This document shows, one piece after another, positions 23,696-34,870 of a stretch of 64,000 nucleotides of DNA. Both the position numbers and the translations under genes were made by a program. The DNA is from Dipteris shenzhenensis. Lineage: Eukaryota; Polypodiophyta; Polypodiopsida; Gleicheniales. The stretch lies in assembly GCA_047967505.1 (NCBI GenBank), contig CM106540.1; one strand, given 5' to 3'. The notes under the pieces were generated by a model. It did no database searches, was not told the origin of the DNA, and saw only the letters and a list, made by a program, of their open reading frames with translations. The number at the start of each line of letters is the position of its first letter. Within the stretch, counting starts at the first letter, position 1.

Positions 23696-24000
23696 GCTTT
23701 TAGTATTTCTCTCTCTATTTTTAGTATCTCTCTCTCTAGATCCTGATTTTGCGAATATGATTGGATCTTTTCTAGAGAGGATTTTGGCTATCCTCATCCT
23801 TTAATATTCCTCATACCATCTTTCAGGCTCAAGATATTACAAGCAAAGCTTTGCCGCTACTCTAAACACACTATGATCTCATCGTCATTGCTCGAGTGTA
23901 CTTTTGGTCCTTGTTGCCACATGGTTAACAAATCCCCCAGAACTATTGATTACCCATCCTTGGGTTATGGTTAAGTCTACAGTTGATGGCTTCAATTTTT

Positions 24001-25854
24001 GCTTATGTCCGAAGTGATTTGCGCTTGGCGAATGTGCATGAAAATCTCCATAGAGATCCCATCCTCCTCTTGACTGCATATTTGGATATTGCTTCCAAAA
24101 ATTATCTATGGGATTATAGGGCATAGGTATCCTATATGTGTCCTTATTCAATTGCCGTATGAGTGTGTGATTTGGATTATCCAATTTGTGAAGCCCATTG
24201 ATGGAATCATTAATGGCGCCTTCCACAGGAAATTCAATTTAGATCTGAGGAATATGTGGTTGTGGGAGAGGAAGAGGTTATAGGGAGCAAACACGAGGTG
24301 GGTTCAAGTAGTGAATTAGAGAAGGGGGAAGCAGGGATGGTGGTGGAAAGTGGAGGAAGAGAAGGGAAAATGTATTTAGCGACTTGATATTCCTCAAGGG
24401 AAGGGTCTTCAAGTAGTGGAAAAAGTTAGGTGTTACTAGATGGTAGGAGTTAGATTTTTGGATTAGAAGGTAGTGTTGAGAGGCATGGGTGAAGAGGCAT
24501 GTCAAGGAATATGGGTTAGCAAGGATTTTTGGAAAGGTACAAAGGACGTTACTGGAGTTTGGGAGGGATGTGAGAAGATCATAAAAGAGAGTGGCAAGAT
24601 AGGGGAGATTAGATTGAAAGTAGACCACATATTCCTTGGGTAGATATTTGTCTTGAGTTGGAAGTGTTTCCACTGAATGCGTACTCTTCCTCCGAGGTGA
24701 TCCTCTTGCTTGAGGAATAAAACAAGATCTTGGTATGATGCAGTGATGCCCTGTAGCAATAGATTTTGTGCTAACTCCTCCACATCATCTCATTGGCTTG
24801 GCTCAGGAAGAGAAGTTCCAATTTGGAAATTATTGCCTTTTTATTTTGCAACTCTATGCAATTTTATTTATACTTACCCAGTGTTGAGGTGTAGGCAAGA
24901 TTTAGACTATTGAATTATTGAGCTACTTTTGGATGCCTTGACAATTGATCATTAAGCACGCAGAGTTTTTGAAGTATCTCTTGTTCTTGAGCATGCAATT
25001 CTGCTTTGGCATTCACAAGTGAATCCCTTGATGCTATGCATTCCTGATGGCCATGCAGATGCAGATGCAATTCGAGATGACAGAGGCAACATAGAAGGGA
25101 GCGATGTTGTTTGAATGGGCGCTAGCCACTGCAAAAATAGCAATTGCAAGCCACAATGGAAGGTTGCATCTCTGCTAAGAACCCACACCATCTTCAATGT
25201 TTGCAAGCGTATCTCTGTCTCCATACTGCAACTGCAGGAGCATCGCAATGGACTCACCACACCACTGATACTCCGCATCCATGCAATACATTCTGGAAGT
25301 AAGGAACACGCTACCATACCCACAATTCGTAAGGACTTTGGCACAGGTTTTCAAATAGCACCGTAACCATACCCAAATGCATCCGCATCACTCTCTCAAT
25401 TACTTGATGACACGCGATGCTACTCATCACAAATCATCAATTGTCCCGCAACCCCACATAATAGTCTGGTCCTCGATTTGTGTATTGTGCCCTCATGAAG
25501 CCCACGTCACTGTAGCAACCTTCAGCATCATAAGATTCATCAGTGCTCCCTTTGCAACAAACACTTTTGATTATTGATAATGATGTTCTCATCGTGGGAA
25601 GTGCATGCAATTGTGATCTGCTGAATCATATTACTATACAACATAATCGTCTTGCAGCATCGAATAAGAAGCAGCACGAACATTCTTGGCCGTCAGCAAT
25701 GTCAAAGCTATCTCCCGCTTTCTCGTTTGAGACTTTTTCCCCTCTATCACGTTGTCCAACATCAAAATGTAATGCAAGGACTGCTCCTTGGTTGAATGAT
25801 CAACATACCCCACCTTGGAAGAAGAAAGTAGAGAATCACATAGACAGTTGTTAA
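24001..25854. other. Unassigned region
   Basis: Two overlapping minus-strand frames at 24,278-24,783 and one at 24,952-25,344 lack recognisable domains. On the minus strand at 24,916-25,034 a short frame reads ASRDSLVNAKAELHAQEQEI and continues through LNDQLSRHPKVAQ-stop. Its heptad-like spacing suggests a coiled-coil C-terminus, perhaps a terminal exon, but neither family nor partner exons could be identified. Confidence 0.3.
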
Positions 25855-25855
25855 T

Positions 25856-26406
25856 AGATTGGTTAAGTATTTGCCACTACTGGTTAAGTGATGTGGTTTG
25901 ATGGACAGTGGCAAGTCCATAGAGCCAGGACTATGTCTTCGAGCTTAGATGGGCCCAAGAGGATGGTAAAAGAATGAGAAGAAAGAGTGGTATAAAGAGA
26001 TTAGGGTTGGCCCTCACTTCAAAAGGTGACATGTATAAAAGGCAAAATGGTTGACTTTGGTCTTCATTATTGTATGCACAAGTTTGAAATACAAGCTCCC
26101 TCTTCTCTTTCAAGAGTGTCTTTGGGTGTTATCTTGTCTCCTTCGTAGTGCCTTTGTGTTTGCCACTCCATCCCCCTTCACTCTCCCTTCTCCCTCCCTT
26201 CTCCCTTCCTTCTCCACTCTCTTCTTCCCTCTCCCCTTCCCCTCTTTCTCTCGTGGAAACACACAGTGATAATCTGGATGCCGCCTGCATGACACAAGTC
26301 GACGGCTTGTGCTTGCATTGCTCTCACAAGGAAGTAGCTTGGAGTGGAGTTTCCAACATCATCCCTTCAGCATCCCCATGACACATGAGTCACCATCGAG
26401 ACCACA
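25856..26406 (+). mobile_element. Putative 5' LTR of a plus-strand gypsy element
   Basis: A primer-binding site follows directly at 26,412. Upstream, TGTATAAAAGGC at about 26,032-26,043 is a good LTR TATA box. CT-rich sequence at 26,170-26,260 would be the transcribed leader. The right edge is set just before the primer-binding site (ending ACCACA). The left edge (a TG near 25,856) is a guess because the second LTR is not in the window. Confidence 0.45.
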
Positions 26407-26411
26407 TTTTT

Positions 26412-26430
26412 GGCACCGCTGTCGGGGAGT
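26412..26430 (+). other. Primer-binding site, tRNA-Asp type
   Basis: TGGCACCGCTGTCGGGGAG differs at four of 19 positions from the tRNA-Asp-complementary site TGGCGCCGTCGCCGGGGAG used by plant Athila/Tat-type gypsy elements. Its position between a TATA-bearing LTR-like block and a gag frame on the same strand supports the call. Confidence 0.65.
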
Positions 26431-26956
26431 TCAAGGTATGATTTTGCATATGCACTTGATTTCTTTCATAATCTCCCCATTGCACAAGGGTTCAACCTCA
26501 ACTTGGAGCTTTGTTAGTGGATATTCAGAAGAGGTATGAGGAAGGAAGTGTGAGTTGGATAGAAAAAGAAAGAAGCTGTCATTTTCTGTTGGAAAGTCTT
26601 TTTGATCATTTGAAGCTTGTTTTTCATGTTTTTTAGTGTTTTGAGTTGGAAGGAAGATAGTTTGAAAGATTGCTAAGGAGTGTACGGTGTCAAAACTCAC
26701 AAAAAACAACCAAGAATTATGAATCAAGATGAAAATCGAAGTGGTTTTGAGTGTTGACAGTCACCTCTTTAAGAAATCTCTCATTTTGCAACCAAATGTT
26801 GTTTTCTTTCTTCTTTTTCGCATTGGGTAGGTGGATTAGGTAGTTTAGCATCGCCCCATCACCAAAAAACATGAACAAAAACTTCCAAATCATCAAGAAT
26901 CATCAAAAACCAGTTGGCAAAACTGTGCATTCCTATCCGCGCAAGTTGTCGCTATC

Positions 26957-27625
26957 TGGTCGGTCAAACTTGCATTGACCCATCACCATAGGTCTATCCC
27001 ACTGGTCAAACTTGCATTGACCTATCACCTTAGCGCTATCCCACCAGTCAAACATGCATTGACCCATCACCTTAGCCCTATCCCGCCGATCAAACTTGTG
27101 TTGATCCATCACCTTAGCCCTATCTCTCTATTTAAACTTGCGTTGACCTGTCGCCTTAGCCCTATCCCCATGAACTGACACATGTCAGTACCTAACCCGC
27201 TGCCCTAATTAAACATGCGTTGAGTCGGTGCCATAAGGCTATCCTGTCAGTTGTTGCTTTAGTCGTATCCCCATGGGTCTATCCCATCGGTCAAACAAGC
27301 ATTGACTTGTTGCCTTAATTCTATCTCGCCGGTCAAAAAGGAGTTGACTCATTTCTTTCACTCTATCCTGCTGGTCATTGCCTTAACTCTATCCTACTAA
27401 CCTGCTATCCACACGGGTCATCGCCTTAGCTCTATCCCCACAGGTCGTCGCCATAGCTCTATCCCACCATTCAAACAGGCGTTGACTCATTGCTTTAACT
27501 CTATCCCGCCAACTGTTGCCTTAACTCTATCTCGCCGACTTCCTATCTCCATGGGTCATTGCCATAGCTCTATCCCCACAGGTCGTCGCCATAGCTCTAT
27601 CCCCACGGTCATAGGGATAGCTCTG
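26957..27625. repeat. 42-bp minisatellite in the gypsy leader
   Basis: Five well-kept 42-base units (GGTCAAACTTGCATTGACCCA followed by TCACCTTAGCCCTATCCC) span about 26,967-27,170. Degenerate derivatives continue to about 27,625 with the word CTCTATCCC recurring. The period equals 14 codons, so one frame (26,975-27,178) shows a 14-residue repeat. It lies between the primer-binding site and gag. Confidence 0.85.
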
Positions 27626-27997
27626 GGAACACAAAAATGAGGAAAAAGCACATGAAAATTGGGACCTCGAGCAGGAGGAAATGATGAAATTTGCATGCAA
27701 ATTGCATTGAAATAAACCCCATTTGCATGAGGGAAGCCACAAGGGGCTACTGCCCCTTGACCCCATGTCGAGGCAGACTCAACCTAGAATTGGGGCCTCA
27801 ATTGTGCCAATGAACACATGATCTTGAGATCAGAAAGAGTCCTACAAGCTCACCTTGAGCCTAAACACAGTGCCTCAAATACCATCTTGTCAACTTCCAT
27901 ACCTAGCTGTGCATCCTTAGAGTCAACAAGCTCAAAAGTTGGTTCTCCCTCATTGCAAGAACCACCACCAGGTGACTTATCTAGCTCGTAACTGTCT

Positions 27998-29035
27998 ATG
28001 AGTCAGGATAGAGACATGGGTGAACCCTCTAATGTCAGAGCCTCAATGGCTCTGAACTCCATCCCCATTGATCTCCACTCTCCTACCCCATCTACAACAG
28101 CTAAATTAAGGGAAACCTTTTCCAATATCATGGGAAGGTTTGGATTGATAGACCCAGTAGAGTGGCTAAACCCATTTGCTGGACAAACTAGGGCCATGTT
28201 AGAGGCTCAAATGCTAGCCCAACCACCTATGTCATAAGAAATAATCAGGAAGCCAAGTCCCACGATACCTAATGGCAATCAAACCCCGTCGTACCAATTC
28301 TTTGATGATAGACAATCTTATGGGGATGGAGTTGGACCCACATTCTTACAAGGGCCCCAAATGCTAGAGCAAAGGGGGCAGAGGAGTAACCTTGAAGGTC
28401 CATAGTTAAGACCCTCCACCTTAGAATCCCCTATGATGCCTCCTTGGCAACAAAACATGGGAGATATTCCCTACCCAACAAGTGCCCCTTATAGGCCTAT
28501 GCCTGTAGGGAACATACCACTCCCTAGAGGACCTCCAGTCCAACCTGTTAGGTCCACCTGACCCAAGTCACAATGCAAATCCCTAGTGGGCCTGGATCCT
28601 CCCATTCCCACCCCCTACCATCTAATCCACATAACCCTTCATCAGGACCACCAATGTATGGGATAGGGCCCACCATTCCACAACCTCCTCCTATATCGCA
28701 AATGGTCCTTACGACGAAGCTATGAGAATCCTAGTGCAAGCTCTAGGAAGGGGGGCTGCCGCTCCACCACTAATGTTTCCAAGAAGGGATACCAACCCCT
28801 CAAGGATCAAGCCTATCACAATCTCCAAGCTAATCACCAAGTTTGTAGGAGAAGGAGACCTAGTCTACCATGTTGAGAGGTTTGAACAAATCTTTGACAC
28901 CTTTGGTGATATTGGGGATCTAGACAAGGTCAATGCTTTTAGCTTGAGTCTTGATGGGAAGGCTAGACAATGGTTTAGATCTTTAAACCTTGAGGAGAAT
29001 AAATTGGGACACATTGCATAAATCTTTCATTGTGG
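27998..29035 (+). pseudogene. Ty3/gypsy gag (decayed, plus strand)
   Basis: An N-terminal frame (27,998-28,237) is followed by a Pro/Gly/Gln-rich linker with stops and then by the capsid-like core at 28,722-29,021. The core contains KFVGEGDLVYHVERFEQIF, FSLSLDGKARQWFRSL and related residues, matching the retrotransposon gag domain (PF03732-like). A frameshift separates the two parts. The element is cut off near 29,040, where minus-strand LTR-like block B begins, so no pol follows. It belongs with the primer-binding site at 26,412. Confidence 0.75.
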
Positions 29036-29332
29036 GGTTTGCCCCCAGTAGTCCCAAAGAGTTTAGAAGGAGGTTCCAAGGTTAGAAGGAGTTACAAGGT
29101 TTAGAAGTAGGTTCTAGAGTTTAGAAGAGGTTCTAGGTTTAGAAGGAGGATTCGAGGTTTAGAGAGAGGTTCCAGAGTTTAGAAGAGGTTCCAAGGTTCA
29201 GGTTAGAGTACATGGTGGAGAACTCGTCTCCCTTGTAGGTCAAGGAGGTTAAGGGTTGAGGAACTAAGGGTTTAGGGGGAGCATAGGAGTGGGAGAGGAA
29301 GAATGTGTAAGAGCATGGGGGAAAGAAGAGAG

Positions 29333-29740
29333 AGGAGGGAGGAGGAGGAGGAGGAGGAGGAGGAGGAGGAGGAGGAGGGAGAAGGAGGAGAAGGAGGAGG
29401 AGGGAGGAGGAGGAGGGAGGAGGAAGGAGGGAGGAGGAGGGAGGAGGAGAAGGAGGAGAGATGAGGAGGAGGGAGGAGGAGGAGGAAGAGGGAGGAGGAG
29501 AAGGGAGGAGGAGGAGGGAGGAGGAGAGGGAGAGGATGGGTTGCAAGGTTGGAGGAGAGGGGAGGAGGAGTTGGAAGAGGGAGGAGAAGGGAGGAGGAGG
29601 AGGAGGGAGGAGGAGGAGGAGGAGGGAGGAGGAGGAGGAAGAGGGAGGAGGAGAAGGGAGGAGGAGGAGGGAGGAGGAGAGGGAGAGGATGGGTTGCAAG
29701 GTTGGAGGAGAGGGGAGGAGGAGTTGCAATATTAGGACAT
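29333..29740. repeat. Long GGA-rich tract with an internal 153-bp duplication
   Basis: Over 400 bases are almost only G and A in GGAGGA units. The punctuating segment GGATGGGTTGCAAGGTTGG occurs twice, 153 bp apart (GATGGG at 29,535 and 29,688), so the tract grew partly by tandem duplication of a large unit. The long Glu/Arg/Gly frames (plus) and Ser/Pro/Leu frames (minus) here are not genes. Confidence 0.9.
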
Positions 29741-29884
29741 GCTTTTGGATGTGGAGTGCAAGGAAGCATGGACACTTGAGACCATTGTTTGGAATACCAA
29801 AGTACAACTCAACACAATGCCCCAAAGAGTGTGGGCTTCATTCCATTATGGGGTATTTATACAAGTTGGAGAGATTCTCTCTCT

Positions 29885-30135
29885 GCATGTAGGAATTGTA
29901 AGACATTCTCTCTCTACATGTAGAACTTGCATATAGAAGTTGCATGTAGGAGTTGCAAGTTGCATGTTGCATGTAGGAGTTGCATGTAGAACTCGCATGT
30001 AGGAGTTGCATGTAGAACTCACATAGGAGCATGTAGGAGTTACATGTAGAGCTCGCATGTAGGAGTTGCATGTCGAACTCGAATGTAGAAGTTGCATGTA
30101 GGAGTTGTATGTAGAACTTGCATGTAGAACTTGCA
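29885..30135. repeat. Short-unit minisatellite (TGCATGTAG family)
   Basis: Alternating units TGCATGTAGGAGT and TGCATGTAGAACTCG repeat at roughly 12-20 bp spacing across about 250 bases. The array occupies the same slot as the compound minisatellite at 23,480-23,695 in block A but is unrelated in sequence. Confidence 0.85.
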
Positions 30136-30840
30136 AGTTGGCTAAGAGGGATTATTTCTAGCTTTATGCAAGTACAAGCGGAGCTTTGCTGCTACTCTAC
30201 ACACACATTCTGTTCTACCTAAGTCCATGTTGGCACAAAGACAACATACTACCGGATCCATTTTATTACCCATCCTCTGGTTATGGCTTATTTTGATTTC
30301 AGAGTTGGGATGCCATGTGCGTAACCCAATGGCTGTTGAGCTTGTGGCATGCAAGTCATTCTTGCTGTAATCCTTTTGCACCATACAATTTGTGGTCTGT
30401 AGTCAAGAAGCTTATCTCCTCTTAAGAAGGCGTAGACGGTTGTGAATTTCAGAGGGGATCTCATTGCTGAGGTTGGGAACTTTGGCATCGAATCTTCTTG
30501 GGAAGAGGTTTGGCGAGGGTCTCATTGTTGAGGCTGGCATTTCTTGCCATCTTGCATACATGTTGGATGCAATTGCACCCGTATCATTGAGCTTGTAGAT
30601 AAGTTTGTATGCAAGTCTGATATTTTTGCATATAGGAGATGGTTGTGATGTTTGGCGGGGGTCTCGTTGCTAAGGCTGCAAACTCTTTTTCCAATTCATC
30701 TTGAGTTTTGCCATAGCTTCTTGTCTTGCTTGTGAATTCATTGCGTGGTTTGAGAGTATGGAATGAAAGTGTGTGATACTATTGTTGATGCAATCTATTA
30801 TGTGCCTATGCAAAATCGTGAGTGCACGTGATGTGTCTAA

Positions 30841-31045
30841 CTATATGCTTTTAATAGGGATACTAAGACTCAATCATTCCTAATATGAAATTGATTAGGT
30901 CTTCCTAAATGTGCAAAAACGTGCATATGCTAGTGAGTGTGCATGTAATAATCTAGTGCAAACTATATGTGCAAAAACATGAATATGCTAGTGAGTGCTC
31001 ACGATACAATCTAATCCTAACTAAGGAAGACTTGGTTTCCCAAAT
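30841..31045 (-). repeat. Gypsy 3' untranslated repeats
   Basis: GTGCAAAAACRTGMATATGCTAGTGAGTG occurs twice between 30,917 and 30,998, and the same arrangement recurs at 38,391-38,480 next to another gypsy integrase end. This is the region between the integrase stop and the LTR of this family. Conservation in two copies shows it belongs to the element. Confidence 0.65.
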
Positions 31046-32260
31046 CTTCATTTTTGTCGGGGGTGGCTTGCATCTTGAAGTAGTAGCACTTCAGTTAGCT
31101 CCCGTTTATTGTTGTGCTAAATTAGACTCCATCCAATGTTTCTAGCAGCATAACTCTGATGGGATTCATCTTTCTTACTCGCTAGGGTCCTTGACCTAGA
31201 TACTTTAGTTTCCCCTTGTGTACTTTAGAATTGTATAACAGGACCAAGTCACCTTCCTTGATATTTTTAGCTTTAAGATTTCTGTCAAACCATGCCTTTC
31301 TTCTACGTTTTTCTATTGTCATGGCATGGTAGGCGACTAGTCTTGTGTCTGTATGCTTCTCCAATTGATAGAGTCTTTCTTTCAAGGATTCATGGTCTCC
31401 CATGTGTTCCTGTACTACTATGCACAGGCTTGGTATTACAAATTCTAGTGGGACCACAGCTTCAATGCCATACACCAATTGAAAAGGTGTGTTCCCTATA
31501 CTGAGATTGAGTGTGGTTCTGTATGCCCATAAGGCTGCATTCAATTTTTCTGCCCAATCAGAACACTGTGGTTCTACTACCTTGGTGAGGATAATGCATA
31601 TTATTTTGTTGGTGGATTCGGCCTGTCCATTCCCTTGGGGGTAGTAGGGTGTGCTTTTTCTATCAATTACCATAAAGCCAGACAAGAGTTCTTGGATTAC
31701 CTCATTGACAAAATGTGTGCATCTATCCGTCACAATTTCAATGGGGCACCCGAATCAGGTGATTACATTTTTGTATAACAATCTTGTTGCTTTTGCTGTT
31801 GGATGGATGGGACCCACATAGTCAATCCCCCATTTTCCAAATGGTTTTTGTGCAACAACTATTGTTAGGGGATTGAATTCTTTGTGTTGTGGTTTAGTAG
31901 TCCGTTGGCATACATTACATCCTTTTACATATTCATAGGCATCTGCCTATAGTGTTGGCCACCAGTAGCCTACGAGGAGAACTTTTCTTATTGTGGCTTC
32001 CCCTTGGAAGTGTCCTCCTACAATGCCTTCATGGACTTCACTCAGGATTGGCATGATCTCATGAGGCATTACACATCTTCTTAATACCTGGTCCTTGCCC
32101 ATCTTGTACAGTTGTCCTGTAATGAGTTGATAGGGTGCAACCTTTAGAAATAGTTTTTTGGCATCTACTGCTTTCATTTCAGGGGGTGGTCTTCCTGTCA
32201 TTAAGTACCCAATGATATCTCCACACCACTCTGGAACAACATCCATGCTTGATGGTTGGT
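31046..32260 (-). pseudogene. Ty3/gypsy integrase (minus strand, copy 1)
   Basis: Reading right to left: an N-terminal zinc-binding part (31,947-32,246; EVHEGIVGGHFQGEATIRKV), the core with IDYVGPIHP, TDRCTHFVNEVIQELLSGF and YYPQGNGQAESTNK (third catalytic residue Glu), and a C-terminal part with DRNLKAKNIKEGDLVLLYNS. Compared with the copy at 38,499-39,995, about 105 bases are missing near 31,790. That removes the segment with the first catalytic Asp (ATDNFTKWVEAK). A stop also separates the N-terminal part, so the enzyme is dead. Confidence 0.88.
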
Positions 32261-32289
32261 GTAGAAGACAAAATCATTTGCTAGTAGAT

Positions 32290-33420
32290 ACTACCAAAAT
32301 TTCTTTACACTATACACCATTGCTAGGGTTTCTCTTTCTATGGTGGTATAGTTGATCTCTGCATCATTGAGTTGTCCATTGGCAAAGTAGAATTGGTAGT
32401 CTTTCTTATGTTCACCAGGTTGACAAAGCACACTCCCAATTGCATACTTGGATCCATCAGTATGAACATGAAAATCAATATCCCAATTGGGCGATATAAG
32501 GATGGGTGTTGTGATTAGGCGCCACATTAAAAGCTCAAAGGCTTGGTCGCACTCTTTTGTCCATAAGAATTCCATTAATAATTTGTAAAATGGTCTAGCT
32601 ATCATGGCATACCGCAATATAAATCTTCTATAATAGCCGGCATGTCCCATAAAGACCTGTACACCTTTGGAATTTGTAGGAGGAGGCAATTCCATGATGA
32701 TTTTGATTTTCTCCATGTCAATTGCGATCCCATGTTGAGAGACGATGTGTCCCAAAACAACTCCATCGGTGACCATGAATTGGCATTTTGTTGGATTCAG
32801 GGAGATGCCATACTCCCTACATTTGATTAGTACTGCTTCAAGACATTTGAAGTGGTCTTTTTTGTTTGAATGGATGCACAAATCATCCAAGAACATTTAT
32901 AAAAACTTATTCAGAAATTACTTGAAAGCTGTGAACATGACTCGTTGGAATGTGGCCGGGGCATTACAAAGGCCGAATGGCATGACTCTATATGCAAAAA
33001 TACCCCATTCTGTAGCAAATGCTATTTTTGATTGGTCTTTAGGAGCAATTTGCATTTGGTTATAGCCACTAAAGCCATCCAAGAAGCTATATTTTTCAAA
33101 GCCTGCCACCTTTTCCAACACTGTTCCTGTTAAGAGTAGGGGATAGTGATCCCTAATTGTGGCGGCATTCACATTCTTTAAGTTTATGCATATTCTGACC
33201 TTCTTGTTGCATTTAGGCACAATGACGATGGGTGAAACCCAATTAGTGTTCTCTATCTCATAGATGAATTCGGCATCTAGGAGTTTTTCCAGCTCGTCAT
33301 AAATCATGGTGCCATACTTAGGATTTGTGCAATAAGTTCCACATACCTTAGGGTTATAGGTATCGTGTGTACTGCCAGTTCTAGTGAAATTCCTTTCATG
33401 TCTTTGTATGATCATGCTAG
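32290..33420 (-). pseudogene. Ty3/gypsy reverse transcriptase and RNase H (minus strand, copy 1)
   Basis: The right-hand frame (32,918-33,415) has the RT entry WVSPIVIVPKCNKKVRICIN, SFLDGFSGYNQMQIAPKD and FAYRVMPFGLCNAPATFQR. The left-hand frame (32,291-32,896) has the catalytic box FLDDLCIHSNKKDHF, then GHAGYYRRFI and the RNase H segment FHVHTDGSKYAIGSVLCQ followed by TTIERETLAMVYSVKKFW. A stop and a short gap at about 32,897-32,917 interrupt the protein just before the catalytic box. The Asp-Asp pair itself is intact. Confidence 0.9.
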
Positions 33421-34437
33421 GTAGTCACGGTATCCCATTAGAAGTGCTTTGAGTTTGGTCTCATCTTCTTGTCGAAGCTGTTTCCTAATGAAAACCAGTT
33501 TTTCTTCCTCCCCTTCAAGGGCGAGCTTTATTGTGTGTGTTTTTGCTTGTCCCTCATAGATTGGAGTTTCTCCAATGCTATCAGTTTCTTGAACTTTATA
33601 TTCTCTTAGTGGTCTTGGCATTGCTATTGGCACACTACCACTTGCGTAATTCTGTTTCATTTACCAAGTTTTTAGGCTCTTTTTTACTTTCTTCTTTTGA
33701 AGTCTCTTGATCGAGCTTCATCTGCACATGTGGCTTATATTTTTTATACTTCTTATGTAGGGAATTGTGGGGTAACTTTTCCACTGCTAAGGTGTTCCCA
33801 AGTAAGGGTTCATTTGCTGCGCATACTCTTTCCAGTCCCTCAGGGGACCATTCAAGAGGCGGTGGCTCTAATTTTGAGGGAGCTGGCTTTGCAAGATACA
33901 ATTCGATGATCCTTGTTTGGACTCGTTCGAATTCATTGAAGTGTTCGGCCTTTGCTTTTCTACATTTTCCTCCAACTTTCTTGCAGGATCTTCTCCTGTT
34001 ATTCAACATTGGAGGTTCAACTTTTGGGTGCTCGACTACCATTAGGGCATGCAGAATTAATTATTAAAGATTTGATCTTCAATTTCAGCATTCTCAACCT
34101 CTATATCAAGGTCCCAAGGAAAATCTGAGTCATCATTGGTATGGGTAGGTTAATTATTCCACTTGAGGTCAGCCATAAATAATGGCACCTCTAAATCAAT
34201 TGGTTCTTCATGTGTGAGTGGAGGATCTACCTGTAGCACCTTAGCATCAATCTACAAGAAGATGGGGTCTAATGAATGGCAGTTGTCAATGGTTGCCAAT
34301 GTTTGTATCCAGTTATTAACATTGCTTTGTGAATCACCTGCTATGGCATGCTATTGCAAGGGAGCTAATTTGCTTGAGATTGTCGTGGAAAATGTGTCAT
34401 CCAATGCTCTAGGCACAATTGGTTTTATAGCTCCCAC
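33412..34437 (-). pseudogene. Ty3/gypsy protease-RT linker (minus strand, copy 1)
   Basis: Lysine- and glutamate-rich frames 33,412-33,660 and 33,635-34,042 (for example RIIELYLAKPAPSKLEPPPL) match the copies at 36,539-37,171 and 41,289-42,081. They join the protease to the RT. Beyond 34,060 the minus strand still reads DAKVLQVDPPLTHEEPIDLE before an insertion removes the protease. Plus-strand frames here are shadows. Confidence 0.75.
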
Positions 34438-34870
34438 GTGCTTGATAGACTCACAAAATAGTGGACGCATCTATAGGCGTTGCTTGAATAGAGAAATTAC
34501 GGGCGCATCTAATAGCATGTCTAACAGGTCGGTTATTTGCGCGTGTATTGACACGTCTATAAGCACGTCTACAGTGAGAAAATACAAGCCCGTCTAATAC
34601 TGCATCTGTCAAAGTGTCTATTTGTGCGTGCATTAACACGTCTATTAGCGTGTCTACACTGAGAATTAGACGCGTATTTAGACGCGAAACAGAGAATATA
34701 GAAAGTGAGATTTTGGTGTATATCACTGCTTTCCAAACATTGCCCATGATTACCAATGCACATAATTTTTACAAAAAATCAATGCTTTTTTGCAAGCCTA
34801 CATATACAAGAATTAAGTGAGGTGAGGAGAATGAGACAATATGTAAAATAGTTTGCCAATATCAATGATG
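34438..34870. mobile_element. CG-rich insertion with reiterated CGTCTA/TAGACG motif
   Basis: Gypsy similarity stops near 34,437 and resumes near 34,870. The intervening DNA contains about eleven copies of an (A/G)CGTCTA-like word, spaced roughly 10-35 bp, with the last two inverted (TTAGACGCG, near 34,665-34,690). ACACGTCTAT recurs 85 bp apart (34,551 and 34,636). Such reiterated short motifs resemble subterminal repeats of DNA transposons (CACTA or MITE type), but terminal inverted repeats and a target duplication were not found. Confidence 0.45.

Larger units (their letters stand above)
22980..24000 (-). mobile_element. LTR-like block A of a gypsy-type element, minus strand
   Basis: This block is collinear with 29,100-30,300. 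Shared landmarks in order are a GA-rich tract, a CTTCATTCCATT segment followed by ATTTATACAWGTTGG (a TATAAAT box on the minus strand, near 23,440), a tandem array, and CAAAGCTTTGCCGCTACTCTA followed by ATTACCCATCC and GGTTATGG. A minus-strand promoter upstream of a GA/CT-rich leader fits an LTR with U3-R-U5 read right to left. The exact ends were not found. Confidence 0.55.
29040..30840 (-). mobile_element. LTR-like block B of a gypsy-type element, minus strand
   Basis: This block is collinear with block A (22,980-24,000). It has a minus-strand TATAAATA box at about 29,855-29,862, a CT-rich leader (GA-rich on plus) downstream of that promoter, and the shared AGCTTTGCTGCTACTCTAC and ATTACCCATCC landmarks. 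Its right part (30,600-30,850) is nearly the same as 38,062-38,340, which sits at the 3' end of the minus-strand gypsy element at 38,499. This block is therefore probably the 3' LTR and tail of the gypsy copy at 31,046-35,295. Confidence 0.55.

Noticed and set aside
24952-25344. 130-residue minus-strand open frame as a gene
   Set aside because: No recognisable domain, and a different frame on the same strand (24,916-25,034) has better coding texture. Not enough to call either as a gene.
29139-29892. Long Ser/Pro/Leu and Glu/Arg/Gly open frames (up to 228 residues)
   Set aside because: They arise from a GGA/TCC repeat tract that is open in several frames on both strands. There is no domain and no codon bias independent of the repeat.
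34163-34597. 144-residue plus-strand open frame
   Set aside because: It lies antisense to the gypsy protease-RT linker and runs into the CG-rich insertion. The minus-strand reading is the one conserved in paralogues.
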